Shown piece after piece: positions 25,902-33,024 of a stretch of DNA of 64,000 nt. The stretch's first letter is position 1; each line of letters starts with the position of its first letter. This DNA is from DASZBX01 sp035943635 (GTDB taxonomy: Bacteria; Actinomycetota; Actinomycetes; Streptomycetales; Catenulisporaceae). The stretch spans positions 111,031 to 175,030 of the forward strand of contig DASZBX010000055.1 of assembly GCA_035943635.1 (NCBI GenBank), in the 5' to 3' direction. The translations under genes were made by a program, and so were the position numbers. The notes beneath the pieces are model-generated. The model had not been told where the DNA came from. It saw nothing but the letters and a program-made list of their open reading frames with translations, and did not search any database.

Positions 25902-26577
25902 ACCCCACCACCTCAGGCTCGCGAAGGACACCCTGCCCCGACCCTGACTCCTCTTCCAAGTCCTGTGCGAGAGCGCTGAGTGTGGCACCCAACTCCCGCA
26001 ACCCCTCCGGGCCTCTCAGAACCACCGCATCCGCCGCACCCCTGACGGGCACGGCACGCACAACCCCGTCATCATCGATATGGAATCTCATCTGACCCGC
26101 CAGCAAAGCCAAAACCTGCTGGTAGGGCGGACTGGCAATCTTGTACTTCCCGTTCTCCCAGCTCTGGATCATTCGCTTGGAACAGCTGTTCGGCACCCCG
26201 AACTGCTTGCCGGTCTTGACCACGAGCTTTGCGAAGTTCTCCTGACTCAGCCAGAAACTCTCCCTGAGCTGCACAACAAACACTTGGAGCGACTCTTCCT
26301 GCGGCACGGCGAATGTGTGCGGCCGGACCTCCCCCGCGTTCTTGGACGCCATCTGCCACATCCGAGCCAACGTCACCCCGTCCGGCGTCACCCGAAACCA
26401 CGCCTTCTCAGGCTCGGTCACCCACCCCAACGCCTTCAAACGACGCAGCAAGAGAGGGGCCATATGTGACTCGATATTCGAACTCGTGTACACCAGCTTG
26501 GGCGGAGCCCCATGAGGCGAGTCCGCCATGAGGCACAACACCGTCAACATATCGGGCGTCAGCCCCGGCAACTGCAT
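25888..26577 (-). CDS. Two-part regulator: winged-helix-like N terminus and XRE-like C terminus
   Basis: 229 residues. The ATG (MQLPGLTPDMLTVLCLMADS) is the first start that gives a credible protein. Residues 1-85 look like a winged helix (MAPLLLRRLKALGWVTEPEK, FRVTPDGVTLARM). Residues about 100-160 hold a Cro/C1-like segment (LSQENFAKLVVKTGK, then SKRMIQSWENGKYKIA). This split pattern is the bacterial counterpart of HTH proteins that also sense, but the family is not recognised. It overlaps the next HTH gene at 25888-25901, so the two are co-translated. Confidence 0.7.
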   Translation of the reverse strand: MQLPGLTPDMLTVLCLMADSPHGAPPKLVYTSSNIESHMAPLLLRRLKALGWVTEPEKAWFRVTPDGVTLARMWQMASKNAGEVRPHTFAVPQEESLQVFVVQLRESFWLSQENFAKLVVKTGKQFGVPNSCSKRMIQSWENGKYKIASPPYQQVLALLAGQMRFHIDDDGVVRAVPVRGAADAVVLRGPEGLRELGATLSALAQDLEEESGSGQGVLREPEVVGCGGV

Positions 26578-27073
26578 AACACCAAACCCTCGTCTCGTAT
26601 CGACCAGAACCAGACCGTACAGCCCACAACCCACACCCGGCCACAAGGCCGCAGCACGCCCGAAAACCAGACGACGGCCGGACGCGCGGAGAAAGAAAAG
26701 GCGCGGGGCCGGGTCGCCATACCGCCCGGCCCCGCGCCACCAGAGAACCGGTGGTAACAACGGGGAAGCCGGTCCCCAGGCGCGCCCGCCCGCTCGGGTC
26801 GGGGGCGAGCGCGCCGCCACGGGACGGGGCGGAGTCCGCATCAAGGCCAGGCGCACCACGTGCACCGGCCAGGGCCTCCGCCCCCGCCATCGGGGAGGTC
26901 TACCGGGCACCGCGCGACCTGCGCACGGTGCCCGGGACTGTCTCCCCCGAGCGCGCACCCGCCCTACCTCGTGGGAGACCGGGCACGCACAACTAGACAT
27001 CACTAGATGACTTTTTCCGGGCCCGCTGGGAAGTGGCTCGCCACGAAGGTGCACTTCAACCCAACACCCCGTG
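26578..27073. other. 496-bp non-coding stretch with hairpins
   Basis: No gene is supported. It holds the minus-strand terminator at 26690-26738 and a perfect 10-bp stem, CCGGGCACCG / CGGTGCCCGG, at 26903-26935. An AT-richer patch (actagacatcactagatgac) at 26990-27010 has a CTAG repeat. Confidence 0.5.
26690..26738 (-). terminator. Rho-independent terminator (minus strand)
   Basis: GGCGCGGGGCCGGG (26700-26713) pairs perfectly with CCCGGCCCCGCGCC (26725-26738). On the minus strand the stem is followed by TTTTCTTTC. It would stop transcripts coming from the three-gene operon to the right and shield the HTH pair. Confidence 0.85.
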
Positions 27074-27328
27074 TCAGGCCGGGCCAGCCCGGCATACGCC
27101 GCCCGCCTGCGCATCCCGTGGCAGGCGGTGACCAGGGCCGAGCGCCACGTCGGCGGGGTCGGGCGGCAGCTTTCGCAAGCCGGTGATCAAACGCTCGCCG
27201 AGCTCCGGCGTCACAGACTTGATCCCGAAGTCAGCGGGCCGCGGTACAACTTCGTCCGTGGGCCGAGCATGGGGCACACGCACACACAGCGGCGCGCCAG
27301 TGTAGTTGCGGCTGGCCGGAATCAACAT
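27074..27328 (-). CDS. Small hypothetical protein, 84 aa
   Basis: From the ATG at 27328 (MLIPASRNYTGAPLCVRVPH); GGAGAG lies about 12 bases upstream. Its start lies inside the end of the preceding gene (overlap 7 bases), suggesting coupling. The C terminus is Pro/Gly/Arg-rich. No family recognised. It is the last gene of a three-gene run. Confidence 0.5.
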   Translation of the reverse strand: MLIPASRNYTGAPLCVRVPHARPTDEVVPRPADFGIKSVTPELGERLITGLRKLPPDPADVALGPGHRLPRDAQAGGVCRAGPA

Positions 27329-27576
27329 GCTGACCGCACTCTCCGCGCCGCCGCAACCGCCAAGTCCTGACCCACGCACGTACGGCAGGCGCACGGCGTG
27401 GCGTCCGGATCATACCGCACCGGGTAAAACACCACGTGAACAGCCATCTGATCCGCCGCCTGCGTGTGCTCGACCCGCGCCCCGTACACCCGCAACCTCA
27501 TCCCCGACTCGGGAACGCGCGGCGGCGCAACCCACTCCGCCCCGAAACCCTCCCCGGTCGGCTCCGCCCCCGTCAC
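27322..27576 (-). CDS. Small hypothetical protein, 84 aa
   Basis: A GTG start overlaps the stop of the upstream gene by four bases (GTGA). The middle (MRLRVYGARVEHTQAADQMA, then VHVVFYPVRYDPDATPCACR) resembles a small beta-rich domain, and CxC (CACRTC) near the end could bind metal. No family recognised. Support comes from tight coupling on both sides. Confidence 0.55.
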   Translation of the reverse strand: MTGAEPTGEGFGAEWVAPPRVPESGMRLRVYGARVEHTQAADQMAVHVVFYPVRYDPDATPCACRTCVGQDLAVAAARRVRSAC

Positions 27577-27971
27577 GACGCCACCTTAGGCGCCTCAGCG
27601 GGCACCAACTTGATCTGCCCTTCCGACTTCGCCGCCTGCTCCCGCAACCACTTCCGGTCGTCCGCCGAGAACTCCTCGAAATCCTCATCGACCACCACCA
27701 TCACGTCACCGTCCAGGAAGGTCATTGCGTTCAACACGCGCAGCACACCCGGCCGGTGCATCGCTTGCAGCTCGCATGCCGAATCCCGGTCCTGGCACAC
27801 CTCCACCACCCTCAGGAAGTTCTCGTCAGCCCAACGGCGGCACGCCCTCTGCCGAGCCTCACCGACCGATGCCGAACCGGAGCTGTAAATCACGGCATTG
27901 GTACCCCACAGCTCAAGCTCGGCCGGAGGCAAGGCCACATCCGGTGCTGCCTCTGCGTCACCTGCGGACAT
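27573..27971 (-). CDS. Hypothetical acidic protein, 132 aa, first gene of a three-gene operon
   Basis: The ATG at 27971 (MSAGDAEAAPDVALPPAELE) has AGG eight bases upstream. The middle contains a conserved-looking stretch (RACRRWADENFLRVVEVCQD) and an acidic patch (DGDVMVVVDEDFEEFSADDR). No known domain. The operon 27971 to 27074 faces away from the XRE-TPR gene; the 176 bases between them must hold both promoters. Confidence 0.6.
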   Translation of the reverse strand: MSAGDAEAAPDVALPPAELELWGTNAVIYSSGSASVGEARQRACRRWADENFLRVVEVCQDRDSACELQAMHRPGVLRVLNAMTFLDGDVMVVVDEDFEEFSADDRKWLREQAAKSEGQIKLVPAEAPKVAS

Positions 27972-28147
27972 ACGGTTCACCTCGCTCTAGATGGCAGTGT
28001 CACGCCCTGTCACCACAAGGAAACCGCGTTTCAGCCACGAGCAACAGGAAGTGCATCAGCACACGGCGTTAGCAAGAGCCGGAGAATTTGACCTCTTCTT
28101 TACTATTGCAGGTGCGCAAACAGCCGCAACTCGCCTACCGTCAAGCT

Positions 28148-29410
28148 ATGGCAGACAACACCGCATTCCGTGAGCACGTGAAGGAGCTCAAGCTCACGCA
28201 AACAGAACTCGCCCATCGCCTCAACTCAGCCATCGAAGACCTCACCGGCCGCTACGGCACCATCTCCGAACGCACGATCTATGAAATGCTCAGCGGACGA
28301 AGCCGCTGGCCCCACAAGAAACACCGACTTGCGCTAGAGGCAGTATTTGGATGCACCGCCGAAGAACTCGGCTTCCGCCACCCAAGCGACAAGCCATGCC
28401 CGACACCAGATCCGGAGGAACCCGTGAGGCGCCGCACCTTCCTCACCTCCGCAACCATCACCGCAGCAACATCAGTCGTGCCAGTTCTCTCCGCCATTCC
28501 CTCAGTCGGAACATCCGACGTGCTTAGACTTCGCACAGGCTTGGAGGACCTGACCGATATTGACGCCCAACGTGGAGGACACAACGCCCTCGAACAAGCC
28601 GCGCTTGTCGGAGCAGAGCGCGTCTTGCAGCTGCAAAAGGGTCACGCTAGCGAACGTGTTCACAAACTCCTTTATGCGGTGGCCGCCGACTATACAGCTA
28701 TGGCAGCATTCTCGTGTATTGACGCACGTTCCCTTGACCGCGCAACTCTGCATCTGAACCGGGCCGCAGCTCTTGCAGGACTCTCTCAGGACTCTGTTAC
28801 ACAGCTTAGAGTATGGAACCTCACCGCAATGCTCGCGTCTCAGCGGAACCAGCCGTCGGAAACTATCGCCGCTGCTCATGCGGCCGGAGCCACCCGAGCC
28901 GCACGCCGCGATAGCGTATTCGCGTCTCTCGCCCACGCCCGCGCCGCGCTCGGCTATTCAGCTAGCCACGACCGCCAGGCGGCCCTACGGAGTCTCGGCT
29001 ACGCCCGAGAGACACTCAGTCGCGCCACCGATCAAGAACGGCCCCGATGGATTGCATTCTATGGACCAGCTGAAGTCGGGACTATCACCGCGATCGTCCA
29101 CCAGCAGCTAGAAGAACCGGAGTACGCAGAGGCAGCCTGGCATCAGGCCTTAGCAACGATCCCGCCTCACTTCCGCCGCAACCAGGCTCAAGCAACTGCC
29201 GGACTTGCCGTCGCCCAATTAAGCCAAGGAGACGCCGAACAGGCGTGCGCCAGTGCACATCGAGCAATCGACCTCATGGCCGGGAACCCGGTACCTGGCC
29301 GTATGCGCACTGTTCTCGGAGACTTCCACCGGACGCTCATCAACTATTCGCCGCACGCCAAATCCACCCACGAGTGGACCGACCGGGTTCGCCAAGAATG
29401 GAGCCGATAA
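28148..29410 (+). CDS. XRE-family regulator with TPR-like C-terminal domain
   Basis: 420 residues from the ATG at 28148 (MADNTAFREHVKELKLTQTE). The N-terminal Cro/C1 domain reads LTQTELAHRLNSA...ISERTIYEMLSGRSRWPHKK. Residues about 110-130 carry RRRTFLTSATITAATSVVPV, a Tat-like pseudo-signal found in many such Streptomyces regulators. The rest is helical, TPR-like (LDRATLHLNRAAALAGLSQ, AEQACASAHRAIDLM). This type often partners an effector gene next door; here that is the GNAT gene, whose start lies inside its last 13 bases. No ribosome site is visible; a TACCGT hexamer six bases before the ATG suggests a leaderless transcript. Codon use is less GC-biased than in host genes. Confidence 0.85.
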   Translation: MADNTAFREHVKELKLTQTELAHRLNSAIEDLTGRYGTISERTIYEMLSGRSRWPHKKHRLALEAVFGCTAEELGFRHPSDKPCPTPDPEEPVRRRTFLTSATITAATSVVPVLSAIPSVGTSDVLRLRTGLEDLTDIDAQRGGHNALEQAALVGAERVLQLQKGHASERVHKLLYAVAADYTAMAAFSCIDARSLDRATLHLNRAAALAGLSQDSVTQLRVWNLTAMLASQRNQPSETIAAAHAAGATRAARRDSVFASLAHARAALGYSASHDRQAALRSLGYARETLSRATDQERPRWIAFYGPAEVGTITAIVHQQLEEPEYAEAAWHQALATIPPHFRRNQAQATAGLAVAQLSQGDAEQACASAHRAIDLMAGNPVPGRMRTVLGDFHRTLINYSPHAKSTHEWTDRVRQEWSR

Positions 29411-29934
29411 CCTTGATTGAACTGCGGAAGTACAGCCACGATGATCTGACGTCGATTCGCCAAACTCTCATCGACATTCAGAAAGAAGTTCACGCAGCGT
29501 CGATGGACGACCCATTCCGGCAGAGATTTTGGTGGTTTGTGGATCACTGGGGCGACAATGTTGATTTCTCCTGCTTCGTGGCCTATGACGGCGATGAAGC
29601 GATCGGGTTCTCCTATGGAGCACCGAGCGAGCCAGGGCGGGAGTGGTGGCGTCGCCATTGGAGCCCTGACACCCCAGATACCAGCACTTTCGCCGTATCA
29701 GAGCTAATGGTTCGCGCGAAATGGCGCAAGACGGGCACCGGTGAACGACTGCATGACGCTTTACTCACCGACCGACCCGAGGCGTTTGCTGTCCTCACGG
29801 TCAACACTGGCGCTCCAAGACTTCAAGCGCTTTACCAATCATGGGGATATGAGAGAGTCGGCGAACATCATGCCTTCGCTGATTCACCGCTGTATGCGGT
29901 GATGGTCAAGCATCTGCACCCCGCCCAGCCCTAG
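29398..29934 (+). CDS. GNAT-family N-acetyltransferase
   Basis: 178 residues from the ATG at 29398, which overlaps the end of the regulator gene. Acetyl-CoA-dependent transferase fold: motif D/A region FAVSELMVRAKWRKTGTGERL (the KTGTGERLHDALL part matches the Q/RxxGxG/A pyrophosphate loop) and the C-terminal LQALYQSWGYERVGEH. N-terminal residues 1-60 are helical. Substrate unknown. Tight coupling to a regulator suggests the pair form the cargo of the element, perhaps a modification or stress function. Confidence 0.85.
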   Translation: MEPITLIELRKYSHDDLTSIRQTLIDIQKEVHAASMDDPFRQRFWWFVDHWGDNVDFSCFVAYDGDEAIGFSYGAPSEPGREWWRRHWSPDTPDTSTFAVSELMVRAKWRKTGTGERLHDALLTDRPEAFAVLTVNTGAPRLQALYQSWGYERVGEHHAFADSPLYAVMVKHLHPAQP

Positions 29935-30021
29935 CAGCGGTGGTATTCGCGCGCGATCATCTTTGGTAGAACTGAAGTTTCAGCACGCGCGCGACAAAAG
30001 CCTACTTTGGCAGGTGGGCAT

Positions 30022-30062
30022 GGGAGCGCCGGACTCAAGCCGGTGAATTTGCTGGCGCTCCC
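30022..30062. repeat. 9-bp perfect stem near the GNAT gene end
   Basis: GGGAGCGCC (30022-30030) and GGCGCTCCC (30054-30062) enclose 23 bases. It lies 88 bases after the acetyltransferase stop and may be its terminator. Confidence 0.5.
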
Positions 30063-30353
30063 GAGCGGCCCATGCTCGCAGCGCCGCTCCGCGCGGCGCT
30101 CCTCCGCTAAACCGCCCGTCCGCTTTGTTGGGTGGGGAGCACCTGAAAAGACCAACACGTCACCATGCACTGTGGTCACCAAACTGCGCCTAGGGCAGCC
30201 TCCCATTCAGCCGGCGGTTAGAGGTCCCAGGCCCACCGTACCCCACTGAACAGTGAAAACGCGCCTTCTACTACTTAAAGGACGCCTCCGGCGGCCCGAC
30301 TCCAAGGAAAGAGAGGCGGCCAGGTTCCGTCCGTCCGTGGCTAGGTTGGGAAG

Positions 30354-30525
30354 GGTCCTTTTTGATCTTTCCTCATCACCGGCACCCGAGGGAAACAGAT
30401 CAGCTAGGCCCGTGCAACTCCGGCGCCGACACACTCCGACTCAGGTTCCGTCCGCCGGAATTGCACGGCCCTAGCTGATCTGTTGATTCCCTGGTCCCGG
30501 CGATGAGGAAAGATCAAAAAGGACC
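30354..30525. repeat. Large imperfect palindrome, about 70-bp arms
   Basis: Left arm 30354-30423 and right arm 30455-30525 pair over nearly their full length around a 31-base loop. The outer 24 bases are perfect (starting ggtcctttttgatctttcc), followed by a mixed zone of about 20 bases, then a nearly perfect CAGATCAGCTAGG / CCTAGCTGATCTG and CCGTGCAA / TTGCACGG. It lies 111 bases from the right attachment site. Candidate roles are single-strand origin, transfer site, or a two-way terminator (T5 tracts are at both feet). Confidence 0.85.
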
Positions 30526-30615
30526 GGCGGGCGCGTTCGCTTGGCAGCGGGCACAAACCCTCGTGTCGCAGCCCCGCTCGAAGCTGATCCAGCTGCCAGA
30601 CAACGATTCCATAAC

Positions 30616-30638
30616 ATACCCGGTCAGGTACCTAGCGA
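30616..30638 (+). other. attR: P arm and core GA of the integrative element
   Basis: ATACCCGGTCAGGTACC (30616-30632) is the inverted partner of the P' arm at 19668-19684. After four bases follows GA (30637-30638), the proposed crossover. Host phospholipase sequence resumes at once in frame (GAC-CTG-GCC). Confidence 0.85.
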
Positions 30639-31668
30639 CCTGGCCTTCTACTATGCGCTGGCCGACGCCTACACCGTCTGCGACGGCTACCACTGCTCGG
30701 TGCTCGGCCCGACCGACCCGAACCGGCTGATGCTGATGACCGCCACGATCGACCCGGAGGGCACGCACGGCGGCCCGGTCGTGCAGACCTACTCCGACCG
30801 GCTCGGCGAGTACGGCAAGCTGTCCTGGGAGACCATGCCGGAACGGCTGCTGGCCGCCGGGGTCAGCTGGAAGGTCTACAACGACCCGATCGGCCTGGCC
30901 GCGCTCAGCCCGCTGCCGTACTTCAAGAACTACGACAACCCGTTCTCGATCACCGGCCTGGAGCTGATCGGCCGCGCGCTGACCCCGAGCTACCCGGGCG
31001 ACTTCACCTCGGACGTGAAGGGCGGCAAGCTGCCGTCGGTGTCCTGGATCATCCCGCCGGTCGCCGAGTGCGAGCACCCGGCCGCGCCGCCCTACTACGG
31101 CGAGTACTTCGTCCAGCAGGTGCTCTCCACTCTGGTGTCCAACCCGGAGGTCTGGGCGCAGACCGTGGTGTTCATCGTGTACGACGAGAACGGCGGCTTC
31201 TTCGACCACGTCCCCCCGCCGACCGCCCCGGCCGGCACCCCGGGCGAGTGGCTGGCCGCGCTGCCCCCGGCGGCCGGCGGCGTCGACGGCCCGATCGGCC
31301 TCGGATTCCGCACCCCGGCGCTGGTGGTCTCGCCGTTCAGCGCCGGCGGGTACAAGTACTCCGGCACGCTCGACCACACCTCCGTGCTGCGGTTCATCGA
31401 GACCCGGTTCGGCGTGGGCGTGCCCAACCTCACCGCGTGGCGGCGCAGCGTGACCGGCGACTTCACCGGCGCACTGAACCTGGCCGCGACCCCGGTGACC
31501 AAGTTCCCGACCCTGCCGACGGTGACCATCGGCGACACCTCGGTGGCCGAGCAGGCGGTGCTCAACGCCCTGACCGGAACGCTGGACGTCGGCATCCCCT
31601 ACCCGCTGCCGAGCGGCAACAGCATGCCGGTCCAGGAGACCGTGCCGAACCGCCCGGCCGTGCCGTAA
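30637..31668 (+). pseudogene. Phospholipase C / phosphoesterase, C-terminal half
   Basis: 343 residues that continue the protein begun at 19023. The first residues (DLAFYYALADAYTVCDGYHC) are the most conserved block of the family; YDENGGFFDHVPPPT carries catalytic and metal residues; TPALVVSPFSAGGYKYSG and DHTSVLRFIETRFG are also intact. No stop or frameshift is found, which argues that the gene was functional recently and that the insertion is young or still reversible. It has no start codon of its own with a ribosome site; an ATG at 30541 inside the element is in frame but poorly placed. Confidence 0.93.
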
Positions 31669-31734
31669 CCGACCGGCACGCAACGGGCCGCAGGCCTGGC
31701 CCGACGCCGGTACGGGCGTCGGCGCCATGGTGGT

Positions 31735-31778
31735 CGCGCGGGCCGGGCCGGGGGGAGAGCCCCGGTCCGGCCCGCGCG
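31735..31778. terminator. Bidirectional terminator after the phospholipase gene
   Basis: Arms 31735-31753 and 31760-31778 pair at 18 of 19 positions around a 6-base loop. It separates convergent genes ending at 31668 (+) and 31787 (-). Confidence 0.8.
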
Positions 31779-31786
31779 GCAGAGTG

Positions 31787-32335
31787 TCAGGGCTGCACCA
31801 ATACTCCGTCGAGCGCGAGCAGCGTGTATGCGGCGATCGTCGACCCGTCCACGATCACGCCGGTGCGCAGCATCTGCTCGACCTCGGTGCGCGGGAACCA
31901 CTGCACGATCAGGTCCTCCTCCTCCGGGTCGCGCTCGTGGGTGTCCGGGTCGGCGGCCAGGTCGGTGGCCAGGAACACGTTGCAGGCCTGGGACATCTGG
32001 CCCGGCGCGTGGAAGAAGCGGCCGAGGTGGCGCAGCGTGCCCGCGGCCAGGCCGGTCTCCTGGCCCAGTTCGCTGCGGGCCACGTGCGTCGGCTCGCCGT
32101 CCGCGCGGTCCGGCAGAGTGCCCATCGGAAACTCCCAGGAGCGCTGCCCGGCCGGGTAGCGGTACTGCTCCACCAGCCAGAACCCGTCCCGCTCGTACGG
32201 GATCACCAGGGCCGACGGCGGCTTGTCGACCACCGCGTAGATCCCGTCCTGCCCGCTCGCCCGGCGCACTGCGTCTTCGCGTACTGTCATCCAGGCGTTT
32301 TCGTACACGGTCCGGCTGGAGATCTGCTCGATCAC
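31787..32335 (-). CDS. Nudix hydrolase, ADP-ribose pyrophosphatase-like
   Basis: 182 residues from the GTG at 32335, which has GGAGAGG nine bases upstream; the longer reading from 32368 lacks such a site. The Nudix box is at about residue 85 (PMGTLPDRADGEPTHVARSE, then LGQETG). It departs from consensus: SEL instead of REL, and QE instead of EE, so metal binding may be weaker. The pattern VIPYERDGFWLVEQYRYPAG upstream of the box is that of ADP-ribose/NDP-sugar pyrophosphatases. Confidence 0.85.
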   Translation of the reverse strand: MIEQISSRTVYENAWMTVREDAVRRASGQDGIYAVVDKPPSALVIPYERDGFWLVEQYRYPAGQRSWEFPMGTLPDRADGEPTHVARSELGQETGLAAGTLRHLGRFFHAPGQMSQACNVFLATDLAADPDTHERDPEEEDLIVQWFPRTEVEQMLRTGVIVDGSTIAAYTLLALDGVLVQP

Positions 32336-32427
32336 GCGCTGGGTCCTCTCCTCTGGCCGCGGGGCCACGATCAGCTCACCGCCACGTTAGCTCATCCGGC
32401 CGCCAGGCGATCACCGCAGCGCGCGAC

Positions 32428-32940
32428 TCAGTGCCCGATGGCGCAGACCCACACCGGGAACGGCGGCAGGATCAGCTCGCAGCCCTCGCCGTCGGCGTCC
32501 GCATCCTCGTACCCGCCGTCGAGGTCGCCGTCCTTGCCCGCGGCGTACGGGTCCGGTTCGGCCCACGGGACCAGGCCCGGCGACCCGTCCTCGAGGAAGG
32601 CCCCGGCGATCTCGTCGAGCGAGTCGACCACCCGGTAGGCGGCCCGGAACGGCAGCGCGTCCGGGTACTGCGTCGAGGTCGAGCAGCGCAACTGCCCGGC
32701 CTGCGGGTCGTGCCAGACGTAGAACGTGGCCGGGCCCGGGTACCCCAGCTCCTCGATCCGCCGGCGCAGGGCCGCCGCGACCTGCTCGAACGCCGCGGCC
32801 ACCTCCCCGACGGCCAGTTCGCCCAGCTCGGCCGGCTCCCCGCCCAGCCACCACGTGTTCGCGCAGGCCTGCGCGCCGGGGTCGGCCGGATCGAGCTCCA
32901 ACGGTTCGTCGGCGACTTCGAGAATCGACGTCAGCAACAT
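32428..32940 (-). CDS. Hypothetical acidic protein, 170 aa
   Basis: The ATG at 32940 opens MLLTSILEVADEPLELDPAD. No signal peptide or membrane segment. The middle (RIEELGYPGPATFYVWHDPQ, then AGQLRCSTSTQYPDALPF) and an Asp/Gly-rich stretch (KDGDLDGGYEDADADGEG) before the last 25 residues are the notable features. Family not recognised. It is separated from its neighbours by about 90 bases on each side. Confidence 0.65.
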   Translation of the reverse strand: MLLTSILEVADEPLELDPADPGAQACANTWWLGGEPAELGELAVGEVAAAFEQVAAALRRRIEELGYPGPATFYVWHDPQAGQLRCSTSTQYPDALPFRAAYRVVDSLDEIAGAFLEDGSPGLVPWAEPDPYAAGKDGDLDGGYEDADADGEGCELILPPFPVWVCAIGH

Positions 32941-33024
32941 GGCACGAGTCTGGCACCGATCGGGCGCCCGGGCCGCCGAATCAACCTACTCGCGAGAAGG
33001 AAAACCTGTGCCGTGCCCTATCGG

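Larger units (their letters stand above)
29935..30636. other. 702-bp non-coding right end of the element
   Basis: No credible gene. Hairpins found: GGGAGCGCC / GGCGCTCCC (30022-30062), GCGCCGC / GCGGCGC (about 30080-30098) and the large palindrome 30354-30525. The word CAGGTTCCGTCCG occurs at about 30321 and again at about 30442, the second inside the palindrome loop. After circularisation this end would lie immediately upstream of attP and the integrase gene. Confidence 0.6.
19664..30638. mobile_element. Integrative replicative element (serine integrase, RepSA-like), about 10,975 bp
   Basis: Inserted in a phospholipase C gene. Contents from left to right: serine integrase; convergent rep operon; divergent GntR repressor; non-coding stretch with a nested hairpin; two HTH regulators; a terminator; three small coupled genes; XRE-TPR regulator; GNAT acetyltransferase; a non-coding right end with a large palindrome. 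The pSAM2-type replication protein and GntR repressor point to the actinobacterial integrative element (AICE) family, but AICEs usually use tyrosine integrases and tRNA sites, and carry a TraB/FtsK gene that is not seen here. The right part (28.0-30.0 kb) is visibly less GC-rich than the host DNA. Confidence 0.9.

Noticed and set aside
30001..30070. tRNA-like look of the region with GGGAGCGCC ... GGCGCTCCC
   Set aside because: No D, anticodon and T-arm pattern or CCA-like end fits; only a simple stem is supported.
19668..30636. GGTACCTAGC present at both element ends, as a 10-bp direct-repeat attachment core or target duplication
   Set aside because: Using it as the single shared core would leave a TAG stop and a frame change in the host gene. 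It is explained by the palindromic GGTACC in both inverted attP arms; the GA core gives a perfect frame.
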